Positions 11,465-23,596 are shown, counted from the first letter of the stretch. The stretch is 64,000 nt of DNA from Artemisia argyi (GCA_030686995.1 CM060693.1:122393728-122457727), one strand, 5' to 3'. Translations and numbers: made by a program. Notes: a model not told the origin generated them from the sequence alone.

Positions 11465-12321
11465 AAGGTTGGATAGATGGGTTGATAGATACTACCATCA
11501 AGATCAGGATAGTTTTGGAGGACATGATGATAAAGATGAGTGAGGAACATACCATACGGAAGATTTGCCTTAGGAGTAGCTCTTGCACATTCAATACGCT
11601 TGATAAAGAAATAAGCTAAATTGTAAGGTTGTTCGGCAACCACACAATACAACATGTGAGCGAGGCATGCCGGGAGATGGTCACGGTGGCCTCCGGTACC
11701 AAACGCATTATCACGAATGAGTTCTTCCCAATGATTCATGTCAGGGCTTAATTCTTTGAGTAGAATTTGATTTTCAGAAATATCGACATTTTTGGACTTA
11801 ATTTTGCGAGTGGTGGTTTCACAGGCTAACCCGAGCATTTGACGAATTTCTCCGGGAGAAGGAATTTCGGAGAAATAAGGACCAAAAGTTGGACAACAAC
11901 GTTGAAGAGCACCAAGATCCCATTCGTTGGTGGAAAAGGATTGACCGGAAAAAGGAATTTGGAGGATTTGCCCAAATTGTGCAAGAGTTAGAGTAATGAA
12001 TTCATGTTGGATCATGAATGAGATGAGAATGGAACCAAATTCATCGGTTTGGACCGTGACTTGGCTATAGAAGTCGAGAATGAAACGGGGAATGACATGT
12101 TCATTGATTTGGTAAAGACATTCGAATCGGACGTTTGAAAATAAACATTCAATGAAATCGGATTGATAGTAGGCTTGTTCTACAACACGACCTTCATGAA
12201 TGTTTCTATCCTCAATTTGACGATAGATACGAGCAATGGAAGGAGAGGTGGTGGGAAGTTGAGAGACTTTAGGAACATAGTTTTTGGTTTTAGAAATATC
12301 TTCGGTAATGACTTTGGGCAT
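11465..12321 (-). pseudogene. N-terminal part of a plant-transposon-type ORF, split by CACTA
   Basis: Starts at ATG 12321 (MPKVITEDISK) and runs about 285 codons to the CACTA junction. Any open frame continuing to 11275 is CACTA sequence and not part of this protein. The segment DLGALQRCCPTFGPYF, then ILLKELSPDMNHW and NLAYFFIKRIE, with LPYGMFLTHLYHHVL, resembles the domain annotated in many plant retroelement ORFs as a putative plant transposon protein (Pfam PF20167, from memory). The rest lies at 2303-1964. Rejoined across the CACTA the ORF is 397 residues in one frame. Upstream, TTTTTTTTATCATGTTTAG reads as a 3' splice site four bases before the ATG region. Function unknown. Confidence 0.72.
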
Positions 12322-12886
12322 GTTTACCTAAACATGATAAAAAAAAGTTAACAAAAAATATATAATGCGTATGTTATTATGACATATGTGGAACGTAAAC
12401 ATACTTCGACTCTAAGACCTTAAACTTAAGAAGTAGTTTACTATGTTCCTTATTTTTATTTTTAACTCGTTCTAGATATATTTTACAATGTTTAGAAAGT
12501 GGTTATGGAATAAGCCAAACACCCCTTTAAGCATCTTAATATATCTTGAAACTTTGCTACGTATACATTTGATTGTATAACTAGCTATTTCTTACGAGTT
12601 TCTTATGCAAGTGATTTGTTTTGAAAAAGATAATTTACATTTGACTCAAAAATGTAATTTTCTAAGTTAAACCAAACGCTCCCTTATTTAAAAAAATTTA
12701 CTTACTAAAATGTCAATATATATATGAGTTATATATCTTGACAACTCTAAATTACAAGTTTTATGTTTATAAGCTTGACGTTGTGTTTTAAAATTTTTAT
12801 TGACTAGATTTTGATAACTTTTGGATGTAATCCAAACACCCTCTTATCATATACAAAATTACTTTCAATTCGACGAAAAGTATATT
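12322..12886 (-). other. Leader or intron of the element A split ORF
   Basis: AT-rich and non-coding. On the minus strand it ends in a pyrimidine-rich AG just upstream of the ATG at 12321. Together with 25446-25950 it separates the ORF from its probable promoter, with element B inserted between the two parts. Confidence 0.4.
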
Positions 12887-13180
12887 TGTGGAAAACTAGA
12901 AGGGGGGGGGGGGGGTTGAATAGTTTTACGTCTTTTTCGTTTTATTTGTTTTGTAAAAGTTAGCTTCTAAAGTTTGGATGAAAATTTCAAAACTCTTTAA
13001 TGCAAAAATATAGATACAAGTTTATTTACGATTTTGTATAAACACTACTTATGTATAATGTACAATTTCAAAACTCTTTAATGCGAAAGTGTCGATACTA
13101 GTTTATTTACGATTTTGTATAAACACTACTTATGTATAATGTTTGGAAAGAATTTATAATTTCATATATCATATATATAA

Positions 13181-13294
<114 letters not shown>

Positions 13295-14300
13295 AAGTGT
13301 TTTAATACAAGTTTATGTACTTGGTTTGTTTTTGTAAGATTAATGTTATGAATGAATTTTAGTTTGATCTTTATGTGAAATCAATATATGCACAACACAA
13401 ACAATTATAATTATGTATGAAATGCTAATAAGTAAGTAATCAAAAAGTGAGAGATGGAAAGAACAAACCGAGAGACAAAGGATTTATAGTGCTTCGGCTA
13501 CAAGGACACCTTCCTTGCCCTACTCCACTCCCCGAGTCACCTACTCGAGAGTTTTCTTCACTAGATCAAAAACCTCCCTTATGGCGGAGAAAACCTTACA
13601 CACCAAATAACACACCACAACTTTGTCACAACACAATCACAACTTCTTCACACCAATCTTCGTCACACCAATTCTTCCTCACACCTTTCTATTTCACTCC
13701 TAGCTTCTTCATAACTTTCTACTTCGCTCCTAGTTTCTTCACAACTAACTACTTCCTAATTCTTTTTCTTCACGCCACTTGTTTCTTCACACCTTCACTA
13801 CTAAGTCCTAACCACTACTCCAAGATATATACTACTTCACAACTTCTAGGCTTCAAGGTCTTCTCAACTTCAAAGCTTCAACGTGTTTGTCTTCACAACA
13901 ATCTCCAATTCAATATACTACCACTACTTATTTCTTCTATCACCAATCCTATTCACCTCTACTTCTTCACTTCTAGTACTACTTCACACCTTCAATTAAT
14001 CTAGATCCTATATCTAAATCTAACTAACCAATGTATACACTATATTCACCAAAGAATGAATGATATACAAGATGAATTGATCAAGCAACTTAGATAGCAA
14101 GATGATACTAAGTTGTAATACTCCTAGTCTTGATGAATAGAAGTATTCTTCTCTTTGCACTTGAATGAATGAGGCTTTGGATCACTTGGAAACAAAGGCT
14201 TATGAATTATATGATCAAAGGACTTTTAAGAATGAAATGGAGATTTGAATCAGAAAGTTTCTAGTGCAAAAAGGTGAGAAAAATTCCAGATTTAAGGTGG

Positions 14301-14422
14301 TATTTATAGGCAACAGATTCTGACAGAGGAGCGTGGCCGGTCCCCTTAAATCAAGGCCGGCCCCATTAAAATTAAGGGGACCGCCCTTTATAATTAAGGG
14401 GGCCGCCCAGCTGTAACGGCCA
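14301..14422 (-). promoter_or_regulatory. Element B 3' LTR promoter: TATA box and palindromic block
   Basis: On the minus strand the GC-rich palindromic block (14334-14422) is followed about 25 bp on by CTATAAATACC (14301-14308). The same pair lies in the 5' LTR at 24958-25079 and in element A at 29568-29668. Confidence 0.65.
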
Positions 14423-14789
14423 GATTTTTTGTTTTTTAGTGGGGAAAGTTTATTTGGTGAAAAACTAACTGATTTTGGTTAAAAATTTGAAATCATATAT
14501 TTAGTATGATTAAAACATTTTTCTTTATTACCAAAAGTGTTTTTCAAAAATATATAATAAGTTTATATATTAAAATAAACTTTGTAATGATATCTCTTTG
14601 ATCTTATAATGCATTAAACACTATGTTTATTCATACCTTAAGTGATTAGATGGTGAAAGTGATTATTCACTACTAAATACTTGTTTACGTCATGATCTTT
14701 GGTTTGATGTGTTTTCGTTTTGTGATTATCAAAACATAGAGATATCGAAAGATATGAATAACGTTTTTAGTCATTTATTTATATCAACA

Positions 14790-14960
14790 ATCTCCCCCTT
14801 TTTGATGATTACAAAACCTAAGCTCATTAAATCCAAAAATTAATTTTTAGACAAGTATTTAGTGAGTTTATATTCACTTCTCCCCCTTTTTGTAAAATCA
14901 AAAAGGTTTAAGCAAATAAGAAGGAAGCTCCCCCTTGATGTATGCTCCCCCTCGTTTGAG
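14790..14960 (-). other. Polypurine tract array next to the element B 3' LTR
   Basis: Minus-strand AAAAAGGGGGAGAT abuts the LTR; further AGGGGGAG-type runs lie at about 14879-14891, 14932-14937 and 14946-14952. Layout matches element A. Confidence 0.7.
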
Positions 14961-15167
14961 GGCACCAAGGGTTCGAGAAATAGAATTCTTGCAAGAAAAA
15001 TATTAGAATCACAAGCATGGCACAAGCAAACACATATAGCATAATACCAACTAATAATAAGCATGGAAAAAGATAATTAGAAACACATATTAAATCATTC
15101 ATTAATAGAAAATGATTATGTCAACCCATAATCATTGTTACAAAGGCCATAAAGATAGAATACTAAA
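14961..15167. other. Short non-coding spacer of element B
   Basis: Sequence between the polypurine array and the end of the Pro-rich ORF. Nothing recognised. Confidence 0.5.
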
Positions 15168-16115
15168 CTAAGAAGAGCATCCTAATGTGCCAACAAGGAG
15201 TGTCACCAAACTTTCTTGAATCCCAAAATGGTTGAGGAGTTTTATTTGAAAATGAGAAACATAAGCATATAAAATGCTTGGTGGTTTAGTGGAGATAAAC
15301 TTTTGGTTGCATGGATGTTGGTGAGTTTGGAGATGTAGAGCTTGTAGGTGGTGGATTTGAAGTTGGTTTGTTGATTGAGGGTTTTGATGTTGTTCAAGTG
15401 ATGGTGTTTGTTGAGATCTAGTAAGAAGATACTCAATCCAAGTGAAGTGCTCATTCAATGCAATGGTTTGTTGTTGGAGGAAGATGCAACAAGGGCAATT
15501 GTTAACATGCTTCTCAATTTGGTTGATGTTGTGTGGTGATGATGGTGAGCTTGATTGAGGTGGATCCAAATTGCGTTGAGCAAGATGTAATGCTAAAAGA
15601 GCACTAAGCACATGAGCCTCTTTTAGCTCCTCAATGAACTTCAAGTGTTCGGAGGAAGGTGATGGTGGTGGAACATGATAATTGTCTTGGGTGAAGGTTT
15701 GAACAAGCAACATAGGAATGGCATGTGAAGTTGTAGGATGTGGTGGTGGTACTCTTGGTGGTGGAGACATGGTTGAGCTTGGGTAGTCATGAAAACATGA
15801 AATGGGTGGAAGAGGTTCTTCATGAGTGGGTGGTGTTTTTGTTGAATGAGCAACATGTGAAGTATTGATTGAGAGATTGGGATTGTTGTTTTGAGATTGA
15901 GCATGCTCATCATAAGAAGAAGCATTAATGAGGGCATGAGTGGATGATAGGTTGTGAGATGAGTCATTAGTGTGGGTTTGAGGTTTAGTTGTTGGTTGAC
16001 TTGGAACAACATCACTTGAGTTATGACAAGAATCAAGTTTCCTCCTCCAAACGGGTTTGACGGAGATCCTTGCGGTTCTTGAAATCTTTGGTTTTTGGTT
16101 GTTGGGAGATGACAT
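15168..16115 (-). CDS. Pro/Ser/His-rich ORF of element B with a CxCC motif (unknown function)
   Basis: I start it at the ATG giving MSSPNNQKPKISRTAR at 16115 (315 residues). The frame stays open upstream to 16256, but the TATA box at 16151-16158 lies inside that extension, and the counterpart in element A also starts MSSP. The N-terminal 30 residues are basic, followed by Ser/Asn/Pro-rich sequence. A conserved core EKHVNNCPCCIFLQQQTIAL with WIEYLL matches the CxCCI core of the ORF at 695-1321. The C-terminal third is Gln/His/Leu-rich and differs from the PPPTS tail of the element A copy. No domain recognised. Confidence 0.6.
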   Translation of the reverse strand: MSSPNNQKPKISRTARISVKPVWRRKLDSCHNSSDVVPSQPTTKPQTHTNDSSHNLSSTHALINASSYDEHAQSQNNNPNLSINTSHVAHSTKTPPTHEEPLPPISCFHDYPSSTMSPPPRVPPPHPTTSHAIPMLLVQTFTQDNYHVPPPSPSSEHLKFIEELKEAHVLSALLALHLAQRNLDPPQSSSPSSPHNINQIEKHVNNCPCCIFLQQQTIALNEHFTWIEYLLTRSQQTPSLEQHQNPQSTNQLQIHHLQALHLQTHQHPCNQKFISTKPPSILYAYVSHFQIKLLNHFGIQESLVTLLVGTLGCSS

Positions 16116-16150
16116 GTTTGGGTGTGATGGCATTAATGATGGGAGAAGGG

Positions 16151-16158
16151 TATTTATA
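16151..16158 (-). promoter_or_regulatory. TATA box for the element B Pro-rich ORF
   Basis: Minus strand reads ACTATAAATACCC, the same core as in the LTR promoter (CTATAAATACC), about 36 bp before the chosen ATG. Confidence 0.6.
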
Positions 16159-16287
16159 GTGTATGAGAAATGGGGTTTAGGAAGGTAAATTTTGAGGGAT
16201 AGTATGGGACAAAATATGTTTGTGAATTTTGGGAAGTATAGGGTGAAATGGGTCAAAAAGTGATAAAGAAAACAGTATCCCCGACCA

Positions 16288-16376
16288 TCAGATGGCCGGT
16301 CCCCTTAATTAGGGGTCGGTCCCCTTAAAATTAAGGGGGCCGCCTTATATAATTAAGGGGGCCGCCCATCTGGTGA
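16288..16376 (-). promoter_or_regulatory. GC-rich palindromic block (internal copy, element B)
   Basis: Arms CAGATGG and CCATCTG enclose two GGCCGGTCCCCTTAA-type units and two inverted TTAAGGGGGCCGCC units. It sits about 130 bp upstream of the TATA box at 16151. Confidence 0.65.
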
Positions 16377-17639
<1,263 letters not shown>

Positions 17640-17654
17640 TTTTGATAGGAAAAC

Positions 17655-18060
17655 TTACCTAAGGTCCAGCTTTTCTTCAAGAGTGGGCATGAAAGTGTTA
17701 GAAGACAACTTAAGAGTTTGCCCAAAGCGTGTCGAAGTAGCAAAGTAAAATTCCAACGCAATAGAAATCAAGGGAGCTTGATCCAAAAAGCTTAATCGAT
17801 CACACCAATCATCACAAGTCGTGAAGACTAAGAATAGTTGTGCATTGAAACCTTCGTCTTGAAATAGTAGCGGACACACCATAAAACCAATACTCCAAAA
17901 TTGAAGAACAAAATGCCGAGAGAATAAATGACCGCAACAACGTCATAGGCAAATCATGTGCAGAATGTGAAACATAGTGATAGGAACCAATAGTCGTCAA
18001 AAGTAAGAAAGCAAGGTGAGCAATCCAAAACGTAATAGTCTCTTCGTTTGTTAATTACCT
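17655..18060 (-). pseudogene. Possible decayed copy in element B of the element A transposon-type ORF
   Basis: At 18050-18069 the sequence TTACCTAAACATGATAAA is identical to the splice-site and start region of the element A ORF (12325-12342). Downstream on the minus strand a broken frame includes IALEFYFATS and RFGQTLKL, loosely matching FILDFYSQVT and QFGQILQI of that ORF. If correct, it is truncated and frameshifted. The similarity is weak. Confidence 0.3.
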
Positions 18061-18253
18061 AAACATGATAAAGAGCTTGGTACCCAGATTCTCATGGGTC
18101 CGAGTTGGTTAGTTGATAACATCCATTGCATTTAAATGCACAAGATGAGGATGTCGTCGAGAAGTACAAGAATTCATCAATAGTTTGTTTTAATCAACAA
18201 ACAATGACTTTCTTGACTAGAGTAATAAATAATGAGTGTAAATAATATTAGTT

Positions 18254-19171
18254 CTAAATTTCTCCACTAGGTTTAACAAATTTTATTTGTTTTGATACAT
18301 TTGTTGAGGAATCATTTGCGGTAAATCCTAAGCCGGTTTTATCATAAAATGACTTTTGAATGTTAAGTAAATATTTTAAAGATCTAGAGCTATTTTCAAA
18401 TTTTGCTAATATTTTTGCTTTTTCATTTTCCATTTTAATTTCATGTTTATAGTCTTGACAATATTTACATTTAAGATCAATTTCAATATTGCTTTCAAGT
18501 CTAGACATTTTATCTTCTAAAATTATTTCCTTTTCAAAATTGTTTTCAATGAATATTGAAGATTTATTTTTAGGAATCATTTTTGAGTCAATGTTGCAAA
18601 AATTTTTGATGTTGTTTTCCAATTTTGAAAATTCTAATATAAATTGATCATAGCAAAAATGTTCGGTTTCGGATTGTACCTTATTAGTAGTTGTATAATC
18701 TTCACATGCTATATGTTGATCAATTCCATCGTCCATGTCGCTCCATGTTTTATTTGTAGTTTTGCTTAGATCTAGAAGCATGTAGTCCTTGCCATCAATG
18801 CTTGTATTCACATTTTTTTGAATATTCTCACAAGCCGTATTATCATCGTCTTCGTACTTATTGTACCATGATTTATTAACACTCTTTCTTCGAATTTGGC
18901 TCATGTATTCTTCGTTATTGATACCTTCAATGATCACATTTGAACTAGTAGTACATGTGTTTATTTCAACTAAATATTTATCTATTAAATTTTCTAGAGT
19001 AACTATTTCTTGTGCAATATTAAGTTTATCATCTTTGGTTTTACATTTCTCTTGGTGAAACTTTAAAAGAAATTTCCAAATATCATTTGCCGTTTTACAA
19101 AGAAATAATCTTTCATATTCAACTCTTGGTAGAGTTTTGAAAATAAGTAATTTGGCTTTAATATTTTTATC
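18254..19171 (-). pseudogene. Element B gag, C-terminal part
   Basis: About 305 codons up to the stop at 18254. It begins within a UBN2-type copia gag (LPRVEYERLFLCKTANDIWKF), then lacks the rest of that domain and any CCHC knuckle. It continues through an acidic, Asn-rich region to a region ending YDKTGLGFTANDSS, the TGLGF-type end common in this copia gag group. An upstream extension of the open frame (to 19264) would read antisense through the inserted tRNA and LTR and is artificial. The gag start is at 23596, on the far side of the insertion. Confidence 0.65.
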
Positions 19172-19246
19172 AATCTTGTAGTATAGTGGTAAGTATTCCC
19201 GCCTGTCACGCGGGTGACCCGGGTTCGATCCCCGGCAGCGGCGCCA
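19172..19246 (+). tRNA. tRNA-Asp(GTC)-like copy with genomically encoded CCA, fused to a gypsy LTR
   Basis: From about 19176 the sequence matches plant tRNA-Asp: D-arm TAGTATAGTGGTAAGTA, anticodon GTC at 19205-19207 flanked by CCCGCCT and ACGCGGG, T-arm GGGTTCGATCCC and acceptor 3' strand CAGCGGC-G, followed directly by CCA (19244-19246). The first four bases do not pair with the acceptor 3' strand. CCA is not normally encoded in plant nuclear tRNA genes. On the minus strand this is the LTR's primer-binding site extended over virtually the whole tRNA. I regard it as a reverse-transcribed tRNA primer, not an ordinary gene. Gene-finding software may call it as a tRNA. Confidence 0.85.
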
Positions 19247-19251
19247 AATTT

Positions 19252-22200
19252 TGATTCGCCTCAAACAGTCAACTTTTATTAGTCAACCACTTGTGAATGG
19301 TCAACCGTAAAAGTCAAACAGCTGAGGCAAATGCTTCCGTGGAATACAGTGTTTTCCCGGGTCGTAATGTCCCAACGAGGTGTGCGATGTTTTATTGAAA
19401 ACGAGTTTGTGATCGAGTGAATATGAACAGGGATATGAATAAAAGTGTGTGTGTTTAAACTAGGGTTTTATAACTTAAATAAACTATGATAAACTATTTT
19501 AATGATTACGTAAAACCTAGATGGGTAAGGATCCAGTGAGAAGAAAATTTAAAATGAGAAGAATGAGAAATAATTATAACCACACATTTGAGATGCATCG
19601 GCTTGATTTAGATGTATCTCTATTCATTTAGATGCATCCCAATTAGTTTCGAAAGTGATTTTGAAGTGAAAACGATGCAAAGTAGTACTAAAACCAAATT
19701 TGACCCGTAGAGGACGAAAAATGTATAGGATTCGTCTAACTTGATGAAATGCATCTAATATATGTATATGCATATAATTTTTTGCTAGAAAATATATTAT
19801 GGTGCATCTAAAAGACTAAGAATGCATCTAATTCAAATCGATGCATCTCAAATGTGTAGTTATAATTATTTCTCATCCTTCTTATTTTAAGTTTTCTTCT
19901 CATTTGATCCTTGGTCAAACCTAGATATCTAAAACGTTTTAAAAGTACACCAAATTAAAATCAGACGCGATTGCGTACTGAGAAAAAGGTGAGTTTTAAG
20001 AAAAATAAACTACAGAGGTTAAAAATGAAAATTCTATAAACTTAAACTTAAAATAAAATTAAATTAAAAAGAAAACTATTTTTTAGATTATTTTATTATT
20101 TATTATTAATTATTTAATTAAAAACTATTTAACTATTTAATTAAAACTAACTTAAATAAAAACTAAAAATAATAAACACTACAAATTAAACTAAAAATTT
20201 GCAAAAATAATTTCTAAACTTAAAATAGAACTTGAAGAAAGTATAAAAAATAAAAATAAATATTTTTGTCTTTTTATGACCTTTTTATTAATTAAAAATT
20301 ATTTATCTTAATTATACTAATTAAACTATATTAAATTACAAGTAATACTAAATCAACTTAGAAAATTATGGAAAAATTTATAAAAATATTTTATGACTTA
20401 TAAAAACTATAAAAAATATAAAAACTAGGTGTTGCTTTATAAAAATTAGTTATGCTATTTAAAACTTACTTATTAATTAATTATTAATAAAACTAATTTT
20501 AATTATAATAAATACTAAATTACAAAATAAAAATCTGAGAAAATTATTAAAAATACTTTAACCTAAAAGGAAATTAATAAAAATATAAAAATACAAATTA
20601 CTTAATAAAAATCTAAAAATGAAAATTAAAATTAAATTAAATTAAATAGAAACTATCACTTATTTTTATATTTGTTTTTCTGGATTTTTCTTTTATAAAA
20701 CTAAATTATACCTAAAAACAAGCAACGTTTATAAAAACAACTAATTTATAAGCTATTAATAAGCACTGTGGAAGCTTATTACTTCCACAGTTGACTTTGG
20801 TTGACTGAATAAGCAAATAAGCTCAAATGAGCTTATGTGGGACCCACCTTGGTTTATTCTGGTTCTAATAAGTGTTTTGGACTTGTCTAAGCTAAAATTT
20901 CCCAAATAAGCTCAGTAGATAAGCTGATAAGCAAAAATAAGCTATTCCAAAACTCAATTACCACACAGAATGGGGACAAACTTTAGGGTTGATTCTAGGT
21001 AGGGTCCACAATGATTCAGGTCAAACAAATGGTCAACCCTTACTCCCTGGTAGAAGGGGGGTTGTAAGGAACTAAGTTGGAGGTGTGGGGCCCACTGTGG
21101 TGGTCACAAATCACCACCAAAGTGGTGGTGATGGACTGAGTCTGATGGAGCAGGGCAATACCTTGCCCTGCAGGTGTCTTTGAGAGTGAGTGGGGCCCAG
21201 GGTAAAAATCCTAAAAATATAAGATTTGTGGGAACTTAAATATGAGCTGGTCATCTATCACTAGGAACAAGTTTCAATTCCTAAATCCTACTCCTAAATT
21301 CTAAACAAATCTTGGAAGTTTTGTAAAAATCTGAGATGTGAATAATTTGACTTTTGATCAAAATCTATTACTTTGACTATATTGAGATTAGATTTGTCCT
21401 AGTTAACTGAATAAGATGAAATAAGCATAATAATGACTAAATTAACCAACAACAACAATATTTAAACTGATTTCAAAGGTTTTGTCTCTCAAATTCCTTA
21501 CAGTTAAGCTGTAAGGGAATTGAAATGAGATTTTGACTTTTTGACGTTGTAAGTGCAAAACAAAGGACTTGACTGAGTCTATTGTGACCTCTATACTATG
21601 TTTATACAGAAATCAACAACAATAACATGCAATAACACAGAGATCTAAGATAAACCAAACACCACTTTAAAAACTGAAAATGAAATTTTGTAAAGCAAGA
21701 ACACTGATAAAGACTAAGCTACTGATTCAGATAATTAAGATAAGCAAACAAACACTTAATTAAACTAATGAACAACAGAAATAACAACAACAAGCATTAA
21801 TTAAAGATTATGCCAAAATGGATGAAAAATGCTTACAAATTGGAGTCAACTGAGAACCATGGAACAAGTACTGAGAACATAACCTACAGCCTCCCAAAAG
21901 GCTCTAAACCATGAACATCCAAAACTTTCCATGCTCCTTCTTCCTAGTACCCTTCAAACTGATTTTTTGAATATTTTCTATTTTTTATGAATTTTCTGAT
22001 TTTAAGTAAACATTAACTTGGGTCCACTAAATGATAACAAAAGCTTCAAAAAGCTTATAATGACTGAATTGAGACTAAAGAACAATGAAACAGTAACAAA
22101 TAACAATATTCAAGCAAAAATGTCAATTTTGCTTGAAATTGCTAATTATAAATTAAGACTGAGAATAGAAACTGAGTAACTTGAAATGTAACTTCCATTA

Positions 22201-23406
22201 ACATTAGAAACGTGGTACAACATGAATGTAAGACTGAATTTAAAGTTTTGACATGAAAATTAAATGAGTACACTACGAAATGGTCTAAAAGCATGACAAA
22301 TGATAACTACTGCTTCTTCTTGTATTTATAATCACTCTTTGAAATCCTAGCAGCTTTCCAAGACTTTCCCAATCAATCTTGGCCCTTGATTTAGTCTAAT
22401 TAATCCCAGCCATTCAAATCACCTTTTTGGCGCCAAAATATCCCAAGGGACACGTGGAGGTTGCTTGTGAGGTTTTTACAGGTTTAATGGGGTGCTGGAG
22501 GGTTGTGGTGAGGTGGTGGGATAGTGGGTGAGAGGTGGCAGCAAGTTGGGTGAAAACCATGGTGGTTTTAGGTTGCAGTGAAGGATGGGGTGAGGTGGAA
22601 GGGATGAACAGTGGAAGTGGTATTGTTTTGGAGGGGTTGACTTGTTTGACCCGGTTTAAATATTTAAGGGTGGGCTTGGTAGGGAGTGGGCTGGGAAATG
22701 GAGTGGGCTTGGGTAGTGTTTAGGATTGGTTTTGGGTTATAATAAAAACATAGGATCCGTTTGGTTTTTTAGGTATTAAATCACAAGGACCAATTTTGTA
22801 ATTATTTCAAAGTTGAGGGGTTGACTTTGTGACTTTCCCATAGTTATAAAAAGGACCAAACTTGACAAGGATGAATAGTACAAGGGTATGTTTGATAATG
22901 TTATTTTTTTAAATACCCGGGGACTAAAATTGACAAACTGCCAAACTTGAGGGATCAATTATGTAAATTCACCAAAATTCACACCAAGGACCATTCCTGC
23001 AAAAGATTATTAGTACAAGGACCAAAATTGCTTTTCTCAAAGTTTTTAACATCCCAGGGACCATTTATGTTAATTTCCAAAGTACAGGGACTAAACTTGT
23101 AATTTTGTGAAACTTTGCACCAAAGGACTAAATATGTAACTTTATGATTAAAAAGGACCTTTGATGACTTTTTCATGTTTTTAGAATATCCAGGGACTAG
23201 TTTTGACAATTTATGAAACTTGAGGGACTGAAACTGCCAATTATGCAAACTTTGTACGTTTTTCATCTGTTTTTGCTTATTTTGCATTTGAAACATATAA
23301 AACACACTTCTAAGATATTTTAAGTATTTTGATGCATATTTGAGTATTTTTGTATGTTTTGGCAGCTCAGATTGGTATAAAATGATGAGTATTTAGACAC
23401 TCATCA
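19252..23406 (-). mobile_element. Solo gypsy LTR (outer-element family) joined to the tRNA-Asp copy
   Basis: Plus-strand ends are TGATTCGCCTCAAAC and ACTCATCA, the reverse complement of the outer LTR at 33451-37476, diverged but collinear (4155 bp). The 5-bp AATTT between LTR and tRNA CCA equals the spacer between LTR and primer site in the outer element. TATA box at 22323-22330, E2F-like TTTTTGGCGCCAAAA at 22424-22439, CACGTGG at about 22451. No 5-bp target duplication is seen (GATTA on the right; ATCAAT-like sequence next to the tRNA). It interrupts the element B gag. Confidence 0.88.
22323..22439 (-). promoter_or_regulatory. Solo LTR promoter region (E2F-like site and TATA)
   Basis: Minus-strand order is the palindromic E2F-like TTTTGGCGCCAAAAA and then, about 95 bp on, ATTATAAATACAAG. 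A CACGTG core lies a few bases upstream of the E2F-like site. Confidence 0.5.
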
Positions 23407-23422
23407 GATTATTATATTGATT

Positions 23423-23596
23423 TTAAAAATCTATTTTGGTTGGTTTAAGATCACCAATTGAAATGATATGCCTAAGATCAAGATCTATTGATTTCACATA
23501 ATTTTCAAATTTATTTTTCCATTCAAGAAAATGATCATTTTCACATAATGGTGGTTTTTGAGTAAATTCCCCTTCTAGATATTTTTCGAATTCCAT
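23423..23596 (-). pseudogene. Element B gag, N-terminal fragment
   Basis: 57 codons from an ATG 54 bp downstream of the primer site, encoding MEFEKYLEGEF, then FLEWKNKFENYVKS and DLDLRHIISIGD, ending at a TAA just before the inserted LTR. It matches the start of the element A gag (FLYWKNLFETYVKSKDLDLWHVITNGD). It is the beginning of the gag whose remainder is at 18254-19171. Some gag sequence seems missing at the junction. Confidence 0.7.

Noticed and set aside
13447..14004. 185-codon plus-strand frame in the element B 3' LTR, repeated at 24093-24661 in the 5' LTR
   Set aside because: It runs antisense to the LTR, is Ser/Thr/Phe-rich low-complexity sequence, and is present twice only because LTRs come in pairs. 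No domain or promoter supports it.
19172..19246. A functional nuclear tRNA-Asp gene
   Set aside because: CCA is encoded and joins directly to the LTR spacer exactly as a primer-binding site; the first bases do not pair with the acceptor 3' strand.
19172..19264. Reading the gag frame of element B upstream through 19264 as its start
   Set aside because: Those first 30 codons are the antisense of the tRNA copy and the LTR junction; the real gag start is at 23596.
23383..23411. A target duplication for the solo LTR plus tRNA insertion
   Set aside because: GATTA follows the LTR, but the bases next to the tRNA 5' end (TATCAATC) do not repeat it; only an inverted ATCAAT/ATTGAT resemblance is present.
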